DNA from: Streptomyces griseiscabiei
Lineage (GTDB): Bacteria; Actinomycetota; Actinomycetes; Streptomycetales; Streptomycetaceae
Length of the DNA: 64,000 bases
Direction of reading: 5' to 3'
Assembly (NCBI RefSeq): GCF_020010925.1
Contig: NZ_JAGJBZ010000002.1
Location: forward strand, 496,001 to 560,000
In this document: positions 23,260 through 35,337 of the stretch, piece after piece
How positions within the stretch are numbered: position 1 is the first letter of the stretch
How the letters are laid out: every line of letters begins with the position of its first letter
Notes under the pieces: generated by a model
The model's input: the letters and a program-made list of their open reading frames with translations, nothing else
The model's database searches: none
What the model was told of the DNA's origin: nothing
Position numbers and translations under genes: made by a program

Positions 23260-24690
23260 ATGGAAACACATCCGTTCGCGGCCGCCCCGTCCGGCGGCCC
23301 CGGTCTGGAATCGCTGCCCGTCGAGCCGTTGCTGACCTCGGAGTTCGACGTGGATCCGGGCAGTGTCTACGAGCGACTGCGGCGTACGCACGGCCCCGTG
23401 GCACCCGTGGGGCTGATGGGGGTACCGGCCTGGCTGGTTCTCGACTACCGCGAGGTGCTGGAGGTCCTGCGCAACGAGAGCGTGTGGCGGCGCGACGTAC
23501 GGCACTGGAGGGCGCGTGCGGAGGGGCGGCTGCCGAAGGACTGGCCGCTGCTCGCCGGGTACGAGGTCCGGCAGACCATGTTCCTCGACGACGAGGAGCA
23601 CCGGCACGCCCGGCTGAGCTACCACTCGGCGATGCGGCCCTTCCAGGACGGGCACTCGCCCGAGGGCTGGGAGCTGCGGGCCGCCGTCGCGCGGTACGCC
23701 GACGAACTGATCGGTGTGCTCGCGGCCGAGTCCGGGACCACCGGGTTCGCCGATCTCGCGGCGCAGTACACCCGGCCGCTGCTCCTCATGGTGACGACCA
23801 AGCTGTTCGGCTGTCCCGTCGAACTCGGCGACGAGATGGTCATGGATCTGTGGCGGATGCTGGACGGCGGACCGGACGCGGGGGCGGCGACCGGGCGGGC
23901 GCTCGGCGCGATGACCCGGCTGGCCGCGCACCGGCGCTCCCGGCCCGGGGAGGACCTGACCTCCTACATGCTGCTCTCCGATCCGACGCTGAGCGACGAG
24001 CAGTTGGGCCGTGAGCTGTTCATGAACGCGGTCTATCTCAACGACATCACCGGGAACATGGTCTGCAACACGCTCCTGGAGGTGCTGCGCGGGAACGCGA
24101 CCGTGCGGCGGAGTCTGTCCAACGGGCAGCTCGGGGAGGCCGTGAACCGGGCGGCGCTGGTGAATCCGCCGACTGCCAATCTGTGCTTCCGGTTCGCGGC
24201 GCGGGATGTGCGGCTCGGGAACTACTGGATCCGGGCCGGGGACATCGTGTCGCCGTCGGTGGCCGCCGCGCACCGGGATCTGCTCGCGATCGGGTCGTCC
24301 CACCTCGTCGACTCCGCGGTCAGTACGCGGGCGCATCTCGCGTGGGGGGCGGGGCAGCATCAGTGTCCCAGCGCGGCGCGGGAGTTGGCGGGGACGATCG
24401 TGACCACCGCGGTGGGGCGGGTGTTCGAGCACTTCGCCCGGGCGGAGCTGACCCTGCCGCCGGACCAGTTGCCCTGGCGGTCCGGGCCTGTGGTGCGGGG
24501 GTTGCGGTTGTTGCCTGTGCGGTACGAGTTGGCGCCGGGGAGTGGGGTTCGGGTGCCTGGGGTTCGGCCGGGGGTGGTGGCCCCTTCGGCCGCTGTTGCC
24601 CCTGTGGCGCCGGTTGTCGGGGAGTCGTCGGGGGGTGGGGTGTTGGGGGTGTTGCGGCGGATGATGGCTCGGGGGCGTAGGAGCGGCTGA
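23260..24690 (+). CDS. Cytochrome P450 with atypical K-helix (no ExxR) and I-helix
   Basis: Protein of 476 residues. Heme loop is HLAWGAGQHQCPSAARELAGTI with the thiolate Cys at about residue 369, so the P450 fold is clear. The normally invariant ExxR is E293-A-V-N-R297, one residue too long: the position three before the Arg is Ala. The I-helix oxygen-binding motif (AGxxT) is replaced by YLNDITGNMVCNTLLEVL. The CYP157 family of streptomycete conservons is known to lack ExxR and is the closest parallel I recall, but no conservon genes are adjacent. The ATG at 23260 lies just before the conserved N-terminus; no obvious ribosome site. The C-terminal 45 residues are Val/Pro/Ala-rich and then basic. 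Substrate unknown. Confidence 0.88.
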   Translation: METHPFAAAPSGGPGLESLPVEPLLTSEFDVDPGSVYERLRRTHGPVAPVGLMGVPAWLVLDYREVLEVLRNESVWRRDVRHWRARAEGRLPKDWPLLAGYEVRQTMFLDDEEHRHARLSYHSAMRPFQDGHSPEGWELRAAVARYADELIGVLAAESGTTGFADLAAQYTRPLLLMVTTKLFGCPVELGDEMVMDLWRMLDGGPDAGAATGRALGAMTRLAAHRRSRPGEDLTSYMLLSDPTLSDEQLGRELFMNAVYLNDITGNMVCNTLLEVLRGNATVRRSLSNGQLGEAVNRAALVNPPTANLCFRFAARDVRLGNYWIRAGDIVSPSVAAAHRDLLAIGSSHLVDSAVSTRAHLAWGAGQHQCPSAARELAGTIVTTAVGRVFEHFARAELTLPPDQLPWRSGPVVRGLRLLPVRYELAPGSGVRVPGVRPGVVAPSAAVAPVAPVVGESSGGGVLGVLRRMMARGRRSG

Positions 24691-24724
24691 TGATCGGGGG
24701 TGGGTGGGTGGGTACGTGCGGGTC

Positions 24725-24760
24725 CGGTGGGGCTTCTCGCGCAGTTCCCCGCGCCCCTGA
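24725..24760 (+). repeat. Interspersed streptomycete repeat, copy 2
   Basis: Matches 19825-19860 at 35 of 36 bases. It runs into the hairpin that separates the convergent P450 and glgB genes. Confidence 0.75.
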
Positions 24761-24791
24761 AAAGCAGGGGCTGCGCCCCGTGCTTTTCAGG
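24756..24791. terminator. Bidirectional hairpin between P450 and glgB
   Basis: Arms CCTGAAAAGCA (24756-24766) and TGCTTTTCAGG (24781-24791) extend inward through GGGGC/GCCCC around a TGC loop, with one bulged G at 24780. The T- and A-runs make it effective on both strands. Confidence 0.75.
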
Positions 24792-24843
24792 CCCGCAGGG
24801 TCTGGTCACGTACCCACCCACCCCCGCGCGGAGCGCGAAAGGG

Positions 24844-27800
24844 CTACGCCGGGCGGAGCCAGAGGGTGGTGAGTGGGGGGAGGGTGAGGCGGATGCTGGC
24901 GGGGCGGGCGTGCCAGGGGTGGGGGTCGGGCTTGACCGGGTCGGGGGTCGTGGCCCCCGTGCCCCCGTACGCCGCCGCGTCCGTGTTGAGGATCTCCCGC
25001 CAGGCCGGGACGTCCTCGGGCACCCCCAACCGGTACTCCTCCCGCACCACGGGCGAGAAGTTGGAGACGGCCAGCAACGGCGTACCGTCCTCGGCGAGCC
25101 GCAGGAACGCCAGGACGTTGTCGTCCGCCGAGTCCCCCGTGATCCAGGAGAACCCGGCCGGCCGGGTGTCCTGCTCCCACAGGGCCGGTGTGCGGCGGTA
25201 GGTGTGGTTGAGGTCGCGGACCAGGTCCCGCACCCCCCGGTGGTCGGCCTCCGCCCCGTACGCCGGGTCGAGCAGCCACCAGTCGGGCCCGTGCGCCTCC
25301 GACCACTCCGCGCCCTGGGCGAACTCCTGTCCCATGAAGAGGAGTTGCTTGCCCGGGTGGGCCCACATGAAGCCCAGATACGCACGGTGGTCGGCGCGCT
25401 GCTGCCACCAGTCGCCCGGCATCTTCGACACCAGCGACCTCTTGCCGTGCACGACCTCGTCGTGGGAGATCGGCAGGACGTAGTTCTCGCTGTACGCGTA
25501 CACCATCGAGAAGGTCATCTCGTGGTGGTGGTGCTTGCGGTGGACGGGCTCCTTGGCCATGTAGCCCAGCGAGTCGTGCATCCAGCCCATGTTCCACTTC
25601 AGACCGAAGCCGAGCCCGCCGAAGCCGCCCGGACCGGTGTGATGGGTGGCACGGGTGACACCGTCCCAGGCCGTGGACTCCTCCGCGATCGTCACGACAC
25701 CCGGCACCCGCCGGTACACGGTCGCGTTCATCTCCTGGAGGAAGGCGACCGCGTCCAGGTTCTCCCGGCCGCCGTGCTCGTTCGGCGTCCACTGGCCCGC
25801 CTCGCGCGAGTAGTCGAGGTACAGCATCGACGCCACGGCATCCACCCGCAGCCCGTCGATGTGGTACTCCTCGCACCAGTACAGGGCGTTCGCCACCAGG
25901 AAGTTGCGCACCTCGCGGCGCCCGTAGTCGAACTCCAGCGTCCCCCAGTCGGGGTGCGCCGCCCGCAGCGGGTCCTCGTGCTCGTACAGCGGACGCCCGT
26001 CGAACTCGGCCAACGCCCAGTCGTCCCGCGGGAAGTGCGCCGGCACCCAGTCCATCAGCACCCCGATCCCGGCCCGGTGCAGGGCGTCGACCAGGTACTT
26101 GAAGTCGTCGGGGGTGCCGAGGCGGGCGGTCGGCGCGTAGAAGCCGGTGACCTGGTAGCCCCAGGAGCCGCCGAAGGGGTGCTCGGCGATCGGCAGCAGC
26201 TCGACATGGGTGAAGCCGAGGTCGGAGACGTACGCCGGGAGCTGCTCGGCGAGTTGACGGTACGTCAGCCCCGGTCGCCAGGACGGCAGATGGACCTCGT
26301 ACACGGAGAACGGCGCCTCGTGCGCGGGGGTTTCCGTCCGCGCCGCCAGCCACTCCTCGTCCGTCCACTCGTAGTGCGAGGCGTGCACGACGGACGAGGT
26401 CAGCGGCGGCACCTCCGTACGGCGGGCCATCGGGTCGGCCCGGAGCGTCTTCGAACCGTCCGGCCGGGTGATCTCGAACTTGTACAGCTCGCCCTCGCCG
26501 ATCCCGGGCACGAACAGCTCCCACACACCCGAGGAGCCCAGCGAACGCATCGGGAAGCCGGAGCCGTCCCAGAAGTTGAAGGTCCCGGCGAGGCGCACGC
26601 CCCGCGCGTTCGGCGCCCACACCGTGAACCGGGTACCGGTGACTCCCTGGTGGGTCATCGGCTGGGCGCCGAGCGCCCGCCACAGCTCCTCGTGCCGGCC
26701 CTCGCCGATCAGATACAGGTCCAGCTCACCGATCGCGGGCAGGAAACGGTACGCGTCCTCCGTCTCCTGCTCCGTCCCCTCGTACGAGACCAGCAGCCGG
26801 TACGCCCCCGGCACCTCCCGCAGCGGCAGCAGCGCGGAGAAGAACCCGCCCCCGTCGTCGTGCAGCTCCGCCCGCAGCGACCCCGCCACCACGCTCACCC
26901 CGAGCGCGTAGGGCCGGAACACCCGGAACACGACACCGCCGGGCGCGGGGTGGGCCCCGAGCACGGAGTGCGGCGCGTGATGCGTCCCGGCGAGCAACCG
27001 CTCGCGGTCCGATCCGTCCATCGCGGGGGAGAAGGCGGGCTGGGTGAGTGCGGGAGGGGCGGCGGGCGCGGCCGGCACCGGCGCCGGGCCCGTCGGCTCG
27101 GTGGTCGCCTGCTTGGGGAGCACCGGGTCCGGGGTGGCGGGATCGGTGGTGGCCTGGTGGGGGAGGAGCGGTTCGGGGCCGGCCGGCTCGGTGGTGGTCT
27201 GGTGGGGCAGGGCCGGTTCGGGGCCCGTCGCCGACTCGGTCAGCACCGATCCGGAGGCGGTCGGTTGGGCGGCGGTCGCCTCGGGCCCCGCCGTTGCCGC
27301 GCCCGGCGGGACGACCGAGGCCGCGCTCGCCGCGTCCTGCGGCACCTTCACGGCCTTCTTCGCCGAGGCCCGCTTCGTCACGGTCTTCTTCGCCGCGGCC
27401 TTCTTGGTCACGGCCTTCTCGACCACGGCTTCGGCGGGGGCGGCTGCCACGGCTGCCGCGGCTTCGGCGGTGACCGCCTTCTTGGCCGCGGTCTTCTTCA
27501 CCGCGGCTTTCTTGGCGACCGCTTTCGTCACCGCTTTCGTCACCGCCTTGGCCGGCGCCGCCTTCTTCGCCACCGCTTTCGCCGGGGCCGCCTTCTTGGC
27601 GACCGCCTTCGCCGTCTTCTTGGCCGCGAGCTTCTTGGCCGTGGTCTTCTTGGCCGCGGTCTTCTTGGTGGGGGCCTCGTCGGCAGCGCCCTCCGCCACG
27701 GTCACCTTCCGTGGCGCCGCCTTGCCGCCCCCGGCGGTCTTCTTCGTCGCCGCTTTCTTCGTCGCGGTCTTCTTCGCCGCTGTCGCCGCCGCCGCCGTCG

Positions 27801-28044
27801 TGGTCGTCGTCTTCTTCGCCGTCGCCTTCTTCACCGCGGCCTTCTCCGCAGCCGTCTCCCCCGCAGGCACCCCCTCGGCGGGCGCCCTCTTCGCAGGCGC
27901 CCTCTTCGCGGCGGTCTTCTTCGTCGCGGCGGACCTCTTCACCGGCGCCGTCTTCTTCGCGGCGGTCTTCTTCACCGGGGCCGGTGCGTCGGCCCCGGCG
28001 TCGGGGTGTTGCGTGCTGTCCTCGGACGGCGGGCGGGGAGTCAC
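24844..28044 (-). CDS. glgB: 1,4-alpha-glucan branching enzyme with Lys/Ala-rich N-terminal extension
   Basis: Protein of 1066 residues, about 340 longer than typical GlgB. The branching part starts near [24 protein letters not shown], has N-terminal carbohydrate-binding modules and a GH13 catalytic barrel: [14 protein letters not shown], nucleophile Asp in [18 protein letters not shown], acid/base Glu in [12 protein letters not shown] and the third Asp in [11 protein letters not shown]. It introduces alpha-1,6 branches into the glucan made by GlgE. Residues 1-250 are repeats of KKTAAKKTA type, like histone H1 or HupS tails, and residues 250-340 are a Pro/Thr/Ala linker. The long start is supported by GAGGAG 8-9 nt before GTG 28044. 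It is last in the glgE-treS-mak-glgB operon, 27 bp after mak. Confidence 0.95.
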   Translation of the reverse strand: MTPRPPSEDSTQHPDAGADAPAPVKKTAAKKTAPVKRSAATKKTAAKRAPAKRAPAEGVPAGETAAEKAAVKKATAKKTTTTTAAAATAAKKTATKKAATKKTAGGGKAAPRKVTVAEGAADEAPTKKTAAKKTTAKKLAAKKTAKAVAKKAAPAKAVAKKAAPAKAVTKAVTKAVAKKAAVKKTAAKKAVTAEAAAAVAAAPAEAVVEKAVTKKAAAKKTVTKRASAKKAVKVPQDAASAASVVPPGAATAGPEATAAQPTASGSVLTESATGPEPALPHQTTTEPAGPEPLLPHQATTDPATPDPVLPKQATTEPTGPAPVPAAPAAPPALTQPAFSPAMDGSDRERLLAGTHHAPHSVLGAHPAPGGVVFRVFRPYALGVSVVAGSLRAELHDDGGGFFSALLPLREVPGAYRLLVSYEGTEQETEDAYRFLPAIGELDLYLIGEGRHEELWRALGAQPMTHQGVTGTRFTVWAPNARGVRLAGTFNFWDGSGFPMRSLGSSGVWELFVPGIGEGELYKFEITRPDGSKTLRADPMARRTEVPPLTSSVVHASHYEWTDEEWLAARTETPAHEAPFSVYEVHLPSWRPGLTYRQLAEQLPAYVSDLGFTHVELLPIAEHPFGGSWGYQVTGFYAPTARLGTPDDFKYLVDALHRAGIGVLMDWVPAHFPRDDWALAEFDGRPLYEHEDPLRAAHPDWGTLEFDYGRREVRNFLVANALYWCEEYHIDGLRVDAVASMLYLDYSREAGQWTPNEHGGRENLDAVAFLQEMNATVYRRVPGVVTIAEESTAWDGVTRATHHTGPGGFGGLGFGLKWNMGWMHDSLGYMAKEPVHRKHHHHEMTFSMVYAYSENYVLPISHDEVVHGKRSLVSKMPGDWWQQRADHRAYLGFMWAHPGKQLLFMGQEFAQGAEWSEAHGPDWWLLDPAYGAEADHRGVRDLVRDLNHTYRRTPALWEQDTRPAGFSWITGDSADDNVLAFLRLAEDGTPLLAVSNFSPVVREEYRLGVPEDVPAWREILNTDAAAYGGTGATTPDPVKPDPHPWHARPASIRLTLPPLTTLWLRPA

Positions 28045-28071
28045 AGGGACGGTCTCCTCGGGAGGTACGGG

Positions 28072-29523
28072 TCAGGGGGTGTCGGTGCAGGGGTCCGTGG
28101 CCAGGCGGTGGACGGCGGCCAGGGGCACCGGCAGCCAGTCGGGGCGGTGCCGGGCCTCGTAGAGGACCTCGTACACCGCCTTGTCGGTCTCGTACGCGCG
28201 CAGCAGTACGGGATCGGTCCGGGGATCGGTTCCGGCGACGTCCGCGTAACCGGAGCAGTACGCGGCCCGGCACGCGGTCGCCCAGCCGTCGGCCGGGGGC
28301 CGCGACGAGTGCGCGGCGTAGTCGAAGGAGCGGAGCATGCCGGCGATGTCACGCGCGACGGGCTGCGGCATCCGCCGCTCGGCCAGCGGCTTCGACGGCT
28401 CGCCCTCGAAATCTATGAGCGACCACTCCCCGGAGGGCGAGCGCAGACACTGCCCGAGATGGAGGTCGCCGTGGATGCGCTGCGCGGTCCAGGTGCGGCC
28501 CTCGGCGGCGAGATCGGCGAGCGCCTCGAACGCCGTGCGCAGACCGGGCGCGTACGGCCGCAGCGCGGGGACGGCCTGCGCGGTGGCCTCCAGTCGTCCG
28601 GTCATCCCGTCGACCAGTGATTCCAGCTGCGGCCGGCCCAGCGTGACCGTGGGCAGGGCCCGGGTCAGCGCGGTGTGCACCTCGGCGGTCGCCCGGCCCA
28701 GGGCCCGGGCCTCGGCCGTGAAGTCCTCGCCCTTGGCCAGCACGCTCAGCGCCAGCTCCCAGCCGTCGGCCGCGCCGTGCAGGAACGGCTGCAGGACGCC
28801 CAGGGTGTGCGGCTCCCGGTCGGCGGTGGTCCGGCCCAGGTCCGCCAGCATCCAGGCCACCGGCGCCGGAACCCGGGGACAGTTCTCGCGGGAGAGCACC
28901 AGGGGCAGTTCGAGATCGGGGTTGGCCCCGGGGACGACCCGGCGGAAGAGCTTGAGGATGAACGTATCGCCGTAGACGATCGACGAGTTGGACTGCTCCG
29001 AGGTCAGCACGCGCGGCACCAGACCCTCGGGAATGTCGCACCGTGTGTCCCGCTCGCAGCGCAGCTCCCCGACGCGTGCCGTCGAGCGCAGGGCCTCCAG
29101 CAGCACATCGGCGAGACGCGGATCGTGCAGTGCCTCGTACACCGTCCGCCCCGCCAGCCGGCCCTCGGCCACATGCCCGATCAGCGCGGGCGCCAGCCGG
29201 GGCGGCAGGGTCTCGCGTACGCCGAGCAGCAGTTGGTAGCAGTCGCCGGGGTGGGCCGGGGCGCCCTGGGACGGCACCAGCGGCTGATGGGCCCGGACGA
29301 GGAGATGCAGGAGTCCGGCCGAGGCGGCCCCGACCGGCAGCAGTTCGGTGGCCGCCACCAGGCTGAACCCGGTGACCGGCCGCCCCTTCCCCGCGAACCA
29401 GCGCTGCCGGGGCAGCCACTCCCGCAGCAGCGGCTCCAGGGAGACGAGCAGCCCGGGACCCGGCTCCGCGGCGGGCGGTGGAGCAGGACTTGTCGCGGTG
29501 GAGTGCGTGGCGGCTTCCGACAT
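28072..29523 (-). CDS. mak: Maltokinase
   Basis: Protein of 483 residues (also called Pep2). It phosphorylates maltose with ATP to maltose 1-phosphate, the donor for GlgE. The fold is that of aminoglycoside phosphotransferases: catalytic loop RIHGDLHLGQCL and metal-binding LIDFEGEPSKPLAERR, plus the maltokinase N-terminal cap LREWLPRQRWFAGKGRPV. ATG 29523 is chosen; the open frame upstream to 29703 lies in the 94-bp treS/mak spacer and treS itself. Neighbouring treS supplies the maltose. In mycobacteria TreS and Mak form a complex; whether they do here is unknown. Confidence 0.95.
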   Translation of the reverse strand: MSEAATHSTATSPAPPPAAEPGPGLLVSLEPLLREWLPRQRWFAGKGRPVTGFSLVAATELLPVGAASAGLLHLLVRAHQPLVPSQGAPAHPGDCYQLLLGVRETLPPRLAPALIGHVAEGRLAGRTVYEALHDPRLADVLLEALRSTARVGELRCERDTRCDIPEGLVPRVLTSEQSNSSIVYGDTFILKLFRRVVPGANPDLELPLVLSRENCPRVPAPVAWMLADLGRTTADREPHTLGVLQPFLHGAADGWELALSVLAKGEDFTAEARALGRATAEVHTALTRALPTVTLGRPQLESLVDGMTGRLEATAQAVPALRPYAPGLRTAFEALADLAAEGRTWTAQRIHGDLHLGQCLRSPSGEWSLIDFEGEPSKPLAERRMPQPVARDIAGMLRSFDYAAHSSRPPADGWATACRAAYCSGYADVAGTDPRTDPVLLRAYETDKAVYEVLYEARHRPDWLPVPLAAVHRLATDPCTDTP

Positions 29524-29617
29524 GGCCTCGCGTCCTTTCCCCGGGGGCGGGGTGTTCCTGTCTGCGTGCCCCGGGCGGGCCGGGGGAAACCGGCGCCGCC
29601 CGGGGTTCCGGTCGGGC

Positions 29618-31326
<1,709 letters not shown>

Positions 31327-31330
<4 letters not shown>

Positions 31331-33486
31331 TGTGTGGGTGACCCCCCGATCTGCGGGTTGGACGGTCGCAGGACGGTCAGTACGTGGGCGGGCGTGCGGC
31401 CCGGTTCAAGACGTACATAGTTGTTCCTGCCCCAGGTGTAGACCTCGCCGGTGAGCTCGTCGCGCACCAGCACGGACTCATGCCAGTCCAGGCCGAGTTG
31501 CGGCATGTCCAACGAGACCGTGGCCTCCTGGGTGTGGTGGGGATCGAGGTTGACCACCACCAGAACCGTGTTCGAGCCCGCCCGCTTCGAGTAGATGATC
31601 ACCGCTTCCTGGTCGGCCTGGTGGAAGTGCAGATTCCGCAGCTGGCGCAGCGCCGGGCTCCGCCGCCTGATCTCGTTGAGCTTGCCGAGCAGTGGGGCGA
31701 TGGTACGTCCGTCTTGTGCTGCCGCGTCCCAGTCGCGGGGGCGGAGTTGGTATTTCTCGGAGTCGAGGTATTCCTCGCTGCCGGGTTTGAGGGGGGTGTT
31801 CTCGCAGAGTTCGTAGCCGGAGTAGACGCCCCAGGTGGGGGAGAGGGTGGCGGCGAGGACGGCGCGGAGTTCGAAGGCGGGGCGGCCGCCTTCCTGGAGG
31901 AAGGCGTGGAGGATGTCGGGGGTGTTGACGAAGAAGTTGGGCCGCATGTAGCTGGCGGCTTCGCCGGTGAGTTCGGTGGCGTACTCGGTGAGTTCGGCTT
32001 TGGTGTTGCGCCAGGTGAAGTAGGTGTAGGACTGCTGGAAGCCGGTGGCGGCGAGGGTGTGCATCATCGCGGGGCGGGTGAAGGCCTCGGCGAGGAAGAT
32101 GACGTCGGGGTCGGTGGTGTTGATGCCGGCGATGACCCGTTCCCAGAACAGGACGGGTTTGGTGTGGGGGTTGTCGACGCGGAAGATGCGGACCCCGTGG
32201 TCCATCCAGTGCCGCAGGACCCGGGTGGTCTCGGTGATGAGGCCGGGCAGGTCGGCGTCGAAGGCGATCGGGTAGATGTCCTGGTACTTCTTCGGCGGGT
32301 TCTCGGCGTGGGCGATGGTGCCGTCGGGGCGGTGGTGGAACCACTCGGGGTGTTTGTCCACCCAGGGGTGGTCGGGGGAGCACTGCAGGGCGAAGTCCAG
32401 GGCGACTTCCAGGCCCAGCGCGCGGGCCTCGGCCACGAAGAAGTCGAAGTCGTCGATCGTGCCCAGATCCGGGTGGACGGCGTCGTGGCCGCCCTCGGGG
32501 GAGCCGATGGCCCAGGGGACGCCGACGTCGTCGGGGGTGGGGGAGAGGGTGTTGTTGCGGCCCTTGCGGAAGGTGGTCCCGATGGGGTGGATCGGGGGGA
32601 GGTAGAGGACGTCGAAGCCCATCGCGGCGATGGCGGGCAGGCGTCGGGCGGCGGTGCGGAAGGTTCCGTGGGGCTGCTCGGGGGTGCCCTCGGAGCGGGG
32701 GAAGAACTCGTACCAGGAGCCGAAGAGGGCGCGTTCGCGTTCGACCAGCAGGGGGAGGGGTTCGCTGGAGGTGACCAGTTCGCGCAGGGGGTGGCGGGCG
32801 AGGACCTCGTCCACCTCCGGCGCCAACGCCGCCGCGAGCCGCGAGGAGGCGGGGCGTGCGGTGTCCCGCAGCGCGTCCACGGCGGCGCGGAGGGTGCCAC
32901 GGCCGGCCTTGCCCTCGGGGATGCCGTCGGCGGCGCGCGTGTGGAGGCGGGCGCCCTCCTCCAGGACGAGTTCGGTGTCGATGCCCGCCGGGATCTTGAT
33001 CCGGGCGTGGTGCCGCCAGGTGGTGACCGGGTCGCCCCAGCCCTCCACGGCGTAGGACCACAGACCCTCGCCCGGTACGGCCACGGTGGCGCCCCAGCGG
33101 TCGGTGCCGGGGGCGAGTTCACGCATCGGGGTCCAGTCGGCCGGGCGGCCCTCCGGGTCCCTGAGCACGACATTGGCGGCCACCGCGTCATGGCCCTCCC
33201 GGATGACGACGGCCGAGATCTCGAAGGCCTCGCCCACGACGGCCTTCGCCGGCCGGCGGCCGTGGTGGACGGTCGGCCGTACGTCGAGAACCGGTATCCG
33301 CCCGATGGTGGGGGCGCCCGGAGTCGTCGGGGGTGTCGGGGGTGGCGCGGACGGCGCGGGCGGGTCCGTGCGCGCCGGGCGTGCGGGGCTTGCCGCGGCG
33401 CTGTCGGGTGGTGCGGTGGTGCTCTCGGGTGGTGCGCTGGTGGTACTGGTCGTCGGGGGTGGTGACGAGTGGTGCGTGGCGGGCAT
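31327..33486 (-). CDS. glgE: Alpha-1,4-glucan:maltose-1-phosphate maltosyltransferase
   Basis: Protein of 719 residues (also Pep1), GH13_3. It extends alpha-1,4-glucans with maltosyl units from maltose 1-phosphate. Catalytic residues by alignment to the streptomycete enzyme: Asp near 437 in IFRVDNPHTKP, Glu near 466 in VIFLAEAFTRP, Asp near 523 in FFVNTPDILHAF; the spacings of 29 and 57 equal those of the characterised enzyme (394, 423, 480 as I recall). Residues 1-55 are a Pro/Thr/Ser-rich, probably disordered lead. ATG 33486 has AGGAG 5 nt upstream; the longer frame is leader. First gene of the operon; its promoter must lie in 33487-33715. Confidence 0.97.
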
Positions 33487-33632
33487 GACCGCTCCTGTCC
33501 GCGTCAACGTGGGTGGGCGGATGAGGGTGTGGGGAGGTGGGGCCATTGGGGCGTACCGGTGGAGCCTTCCCACACAGTGCGGGTGGGCATTCCGGCACTT
33601 TGTTAACTACTCACGCGTATGTCTACACACAA

Positions 33633-33665
33633 GACCGGCCTCGTCCGGAGAGGGCGAGACCGGTC
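33633..33665 (-). terminator. Hairpin downstream of the subtilisin-like gene
   Basis: Arms GACCGGCCTCG (33633-33643) and CGAGACCGGTC (33655-33665) pair with a single mismatch around an 11-nt loop. It lies 50 bases past the protease stop and upstream of glgE, so it may insulate the glucan operon. Confidence 0.6.
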
Positions 33666-33715
33666 ACTGTAGTCGCTCTGGGTAAAGGGTCGTTCACCTG
33701 TGGTGTTACGGCTTC

Positions 33716-34984
33716 CTACGGGTTGTCGACATGCAGAAGCCTGTTCGGGGAGCCCGGATATCTGTCCTTGACCTTGCCCGAAACCGCACGCTCCAGCAGT
33801 GCCCTGGCCACATCCGCCGGGGCGGCCCGGGGGTGGTCGGCCAGATACAGCGCCGCCGCGCCCGCCGCGTGCGGGGCGGCCATGGACGTACCGGAGGAGG
33901 TGACCCTGCCGGTGTCGCTCCTGTGCGAGGCGGAGGTGATGGACACACCGGGGGCGAACAGATCCAGGCTCGGGCCCCAGTTCGAGAACGGGGCGCGGAC
34001 GTCCTTCTTGTCGGTGGCGCCGACGGTGATCGCCTGTTTGACGCGGGCGGGTGAGGAGAGGCCCGCGGCGCGCCCGTCGTTGCCGGCGGCGACCGTGTAG
34101 GTGACCCCGGACGCGATGGAGTTGCGTACGGCCGTGTCGAGTTGGGCGTTGCCGTTGCCGCCGAGGCTCATATTGGCCACGGCCGGTTTCCGCGCGTGCC
34201 GGGTGACCCAGTCGATGCCCGCGATGACCTGGGCGGTCGTCCCGGCGCCCGCGTCGTCGAGCACGCGCACGGCGACGACTTTCGCCTTCTTCGCGACCCC
34301 GGCCGTGGCGCCGGCCACGGTGCCCGCGACATGGGTGCCGTGGCCGTTGCCGTCCTGGGCGGTCCGGTCGTTCTGGACGAAGTCCCAGCCGTTGACCGCC
34401 CGGCCGCCGAACTCCTTGTGGGAGATCCGCACGCCGGTGTCGATCACATACACGGTGACGCCCTTGCCCGCCGAGTCCGGCCAGGTGTAGCTCTTGTCGA
34501 GCGGCAGATCCGGCTGGTCGAGGCGGTCCAGGCCCCAGGAGGGCGGGTTCGTCCGCCCGCCGTTGTCGGTGACCTCGGTGCCGTCGTGGGCGACCTTCGT
34601 GTCCTGGACGACCGAGGCCACGCGGGAGTCCGCCGCGAGCCGCCTGGCCTGCCGCTCACCGGCCGTCACGGAGTAGCCGTTCAGGGCGGTGCTGTACATG
34701 TGGCGTATTTTCGCCCCGTACATCGCCGCTATGCCCTTTCCGGCCTTCGACGGGGCGTGCGTTCCCGCCTTGAGGGTGACTATGTAACTGCCGCTGACGG
34801 AACCGGGACCACCGGCCCCGAGGACGAGTCCCTCCGCCGCGGCCTGCGCCGGCGGGGAGATGGCCGAAAGCGCGGCGGCCGTCAGGATCGCCGTGAGCCC
34901 TCCGGCCCGGCGCCGGGGCCCGCGCGCGGGGTGGCGTCCGGGCCTGCGCCCGCGGCGCTTTCTCGCCTCTGTCGGATCGTGCAT
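33716..34984 (-). CDS. Secreted subtilisin-like serine protease (S8)
   Basis: Protein of 422 residues. A very basic N-region (RKRRGRRPGRHPARGPRRRAGG) precedes a hydrophobic core and AQAAAEG, a signal peptide of possible Tat type (twin arginines, though no perfect motif). An inhibitor_I9 propeptide follows (SYIVTLKAG to ASVVQDTKV). Catalytic triad: Asp in GVTVYVIDTGVR, His in GNGHGTHVAGTVAG, Ser in SSGTSMAAPHAAGAAAL, with oxyanion Asn in YTVAAGNDG. ATG 34984 has GGGAGGGGG about 10 nt upstream. It sits between the glgE operon and divergent glgP but has no obvious role in glucan metabolism. Confidence 0.95.
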   Translation of the reverse strand: MHDPTEARKRRGRRPGRHPARGPRRRAGGLTAILTAAALSAISPPAQAAAEGLVLGAGGPGSVSGSYIVTLKAGTHAPSKAGKGIAAMYGAKIRHMYSTALNGYSVTAGERQARRLAADSRVASVVQDTKVAHDGTEVTDNGGRTNPPSWGLDRLDQPDLPLDKSYTWPDSAGKGVTVYVIDTGVRISHKEFGGRAVNGWDFVQNDRTAQDGNGHGTHVAGTVAGATAGVAKKAKVVAVRVLDDAGAGTTAQVIAGIDWVTRHARKPAVANMSLGGNGNAQLDTAVRNSIASGVTYTVAAGNDGRAAGLSSPARVKQAITVGATDKKDVRAPFSNWGPSLDLFAPGVSITSASHRSDTGRVTSSGTSMAAPHAAGAAALYLADHPRAAPADVARALLERAVSGKVKDRYPGSPNRLLHVDNP

Positions 34985-35337
34985 GTGTGAGAACCCCCTC
35001 CCCGGCCGAGGTCGGCCGGTGTTCCACTGGGCAGCCTCTCGTGCGGTGTGAAGCCCCACAAGGCCGCGCAGAGGTGTGGAATCGGCCATATCGTCCGTGG
35101 GGCGCACACATGGGGCGCATGCGAGGCATGTGGCCCGGTTGCGGCGAATTCCGGACTGAACTCCTCCGGGTGGACTGCCCGGCGGGGCGGCCGGGGTACG
35201 GATGCGCCGTAATCGCATACCGAGGGGACGCCCCGTGGTTGCCGGGCCCCCGCGCCGCTACCGTCGGGGGAGACGAACGGCGCACAGCGGAGTGCGTCCC
35301 CCGGCCCGTACGTCCTGGCGCGAAGGTGGAACCCTCT
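34985..35337. other. 353-bp divergent region between protease and glgP
   Basis: The region should hold promoters for both genes. I see no confident -35/-10 pair, long hairpin or repeat. Open frames in it are extensions of the flanking genes without start signals. GTG 35338 for glgP is preceded by GAAGGTGGA. Confidence 0.4.

Noticed and set aside
23260..24690. P450 as part of a biosynthetic gene cluster or conservon
   Set aside because: Neighbours are a HelD-like ATPase and glycogen genes; no biosynthetic core gene or cvnABCD-type gene is present.
24700..28620. Open frame of about 1300 codons antisense to glgB
   Set aside because: It mirrors GlgB and its Lys/Ala tail; the translation is Arg/Gly/Leu repeats with no domain and no ribosome site.
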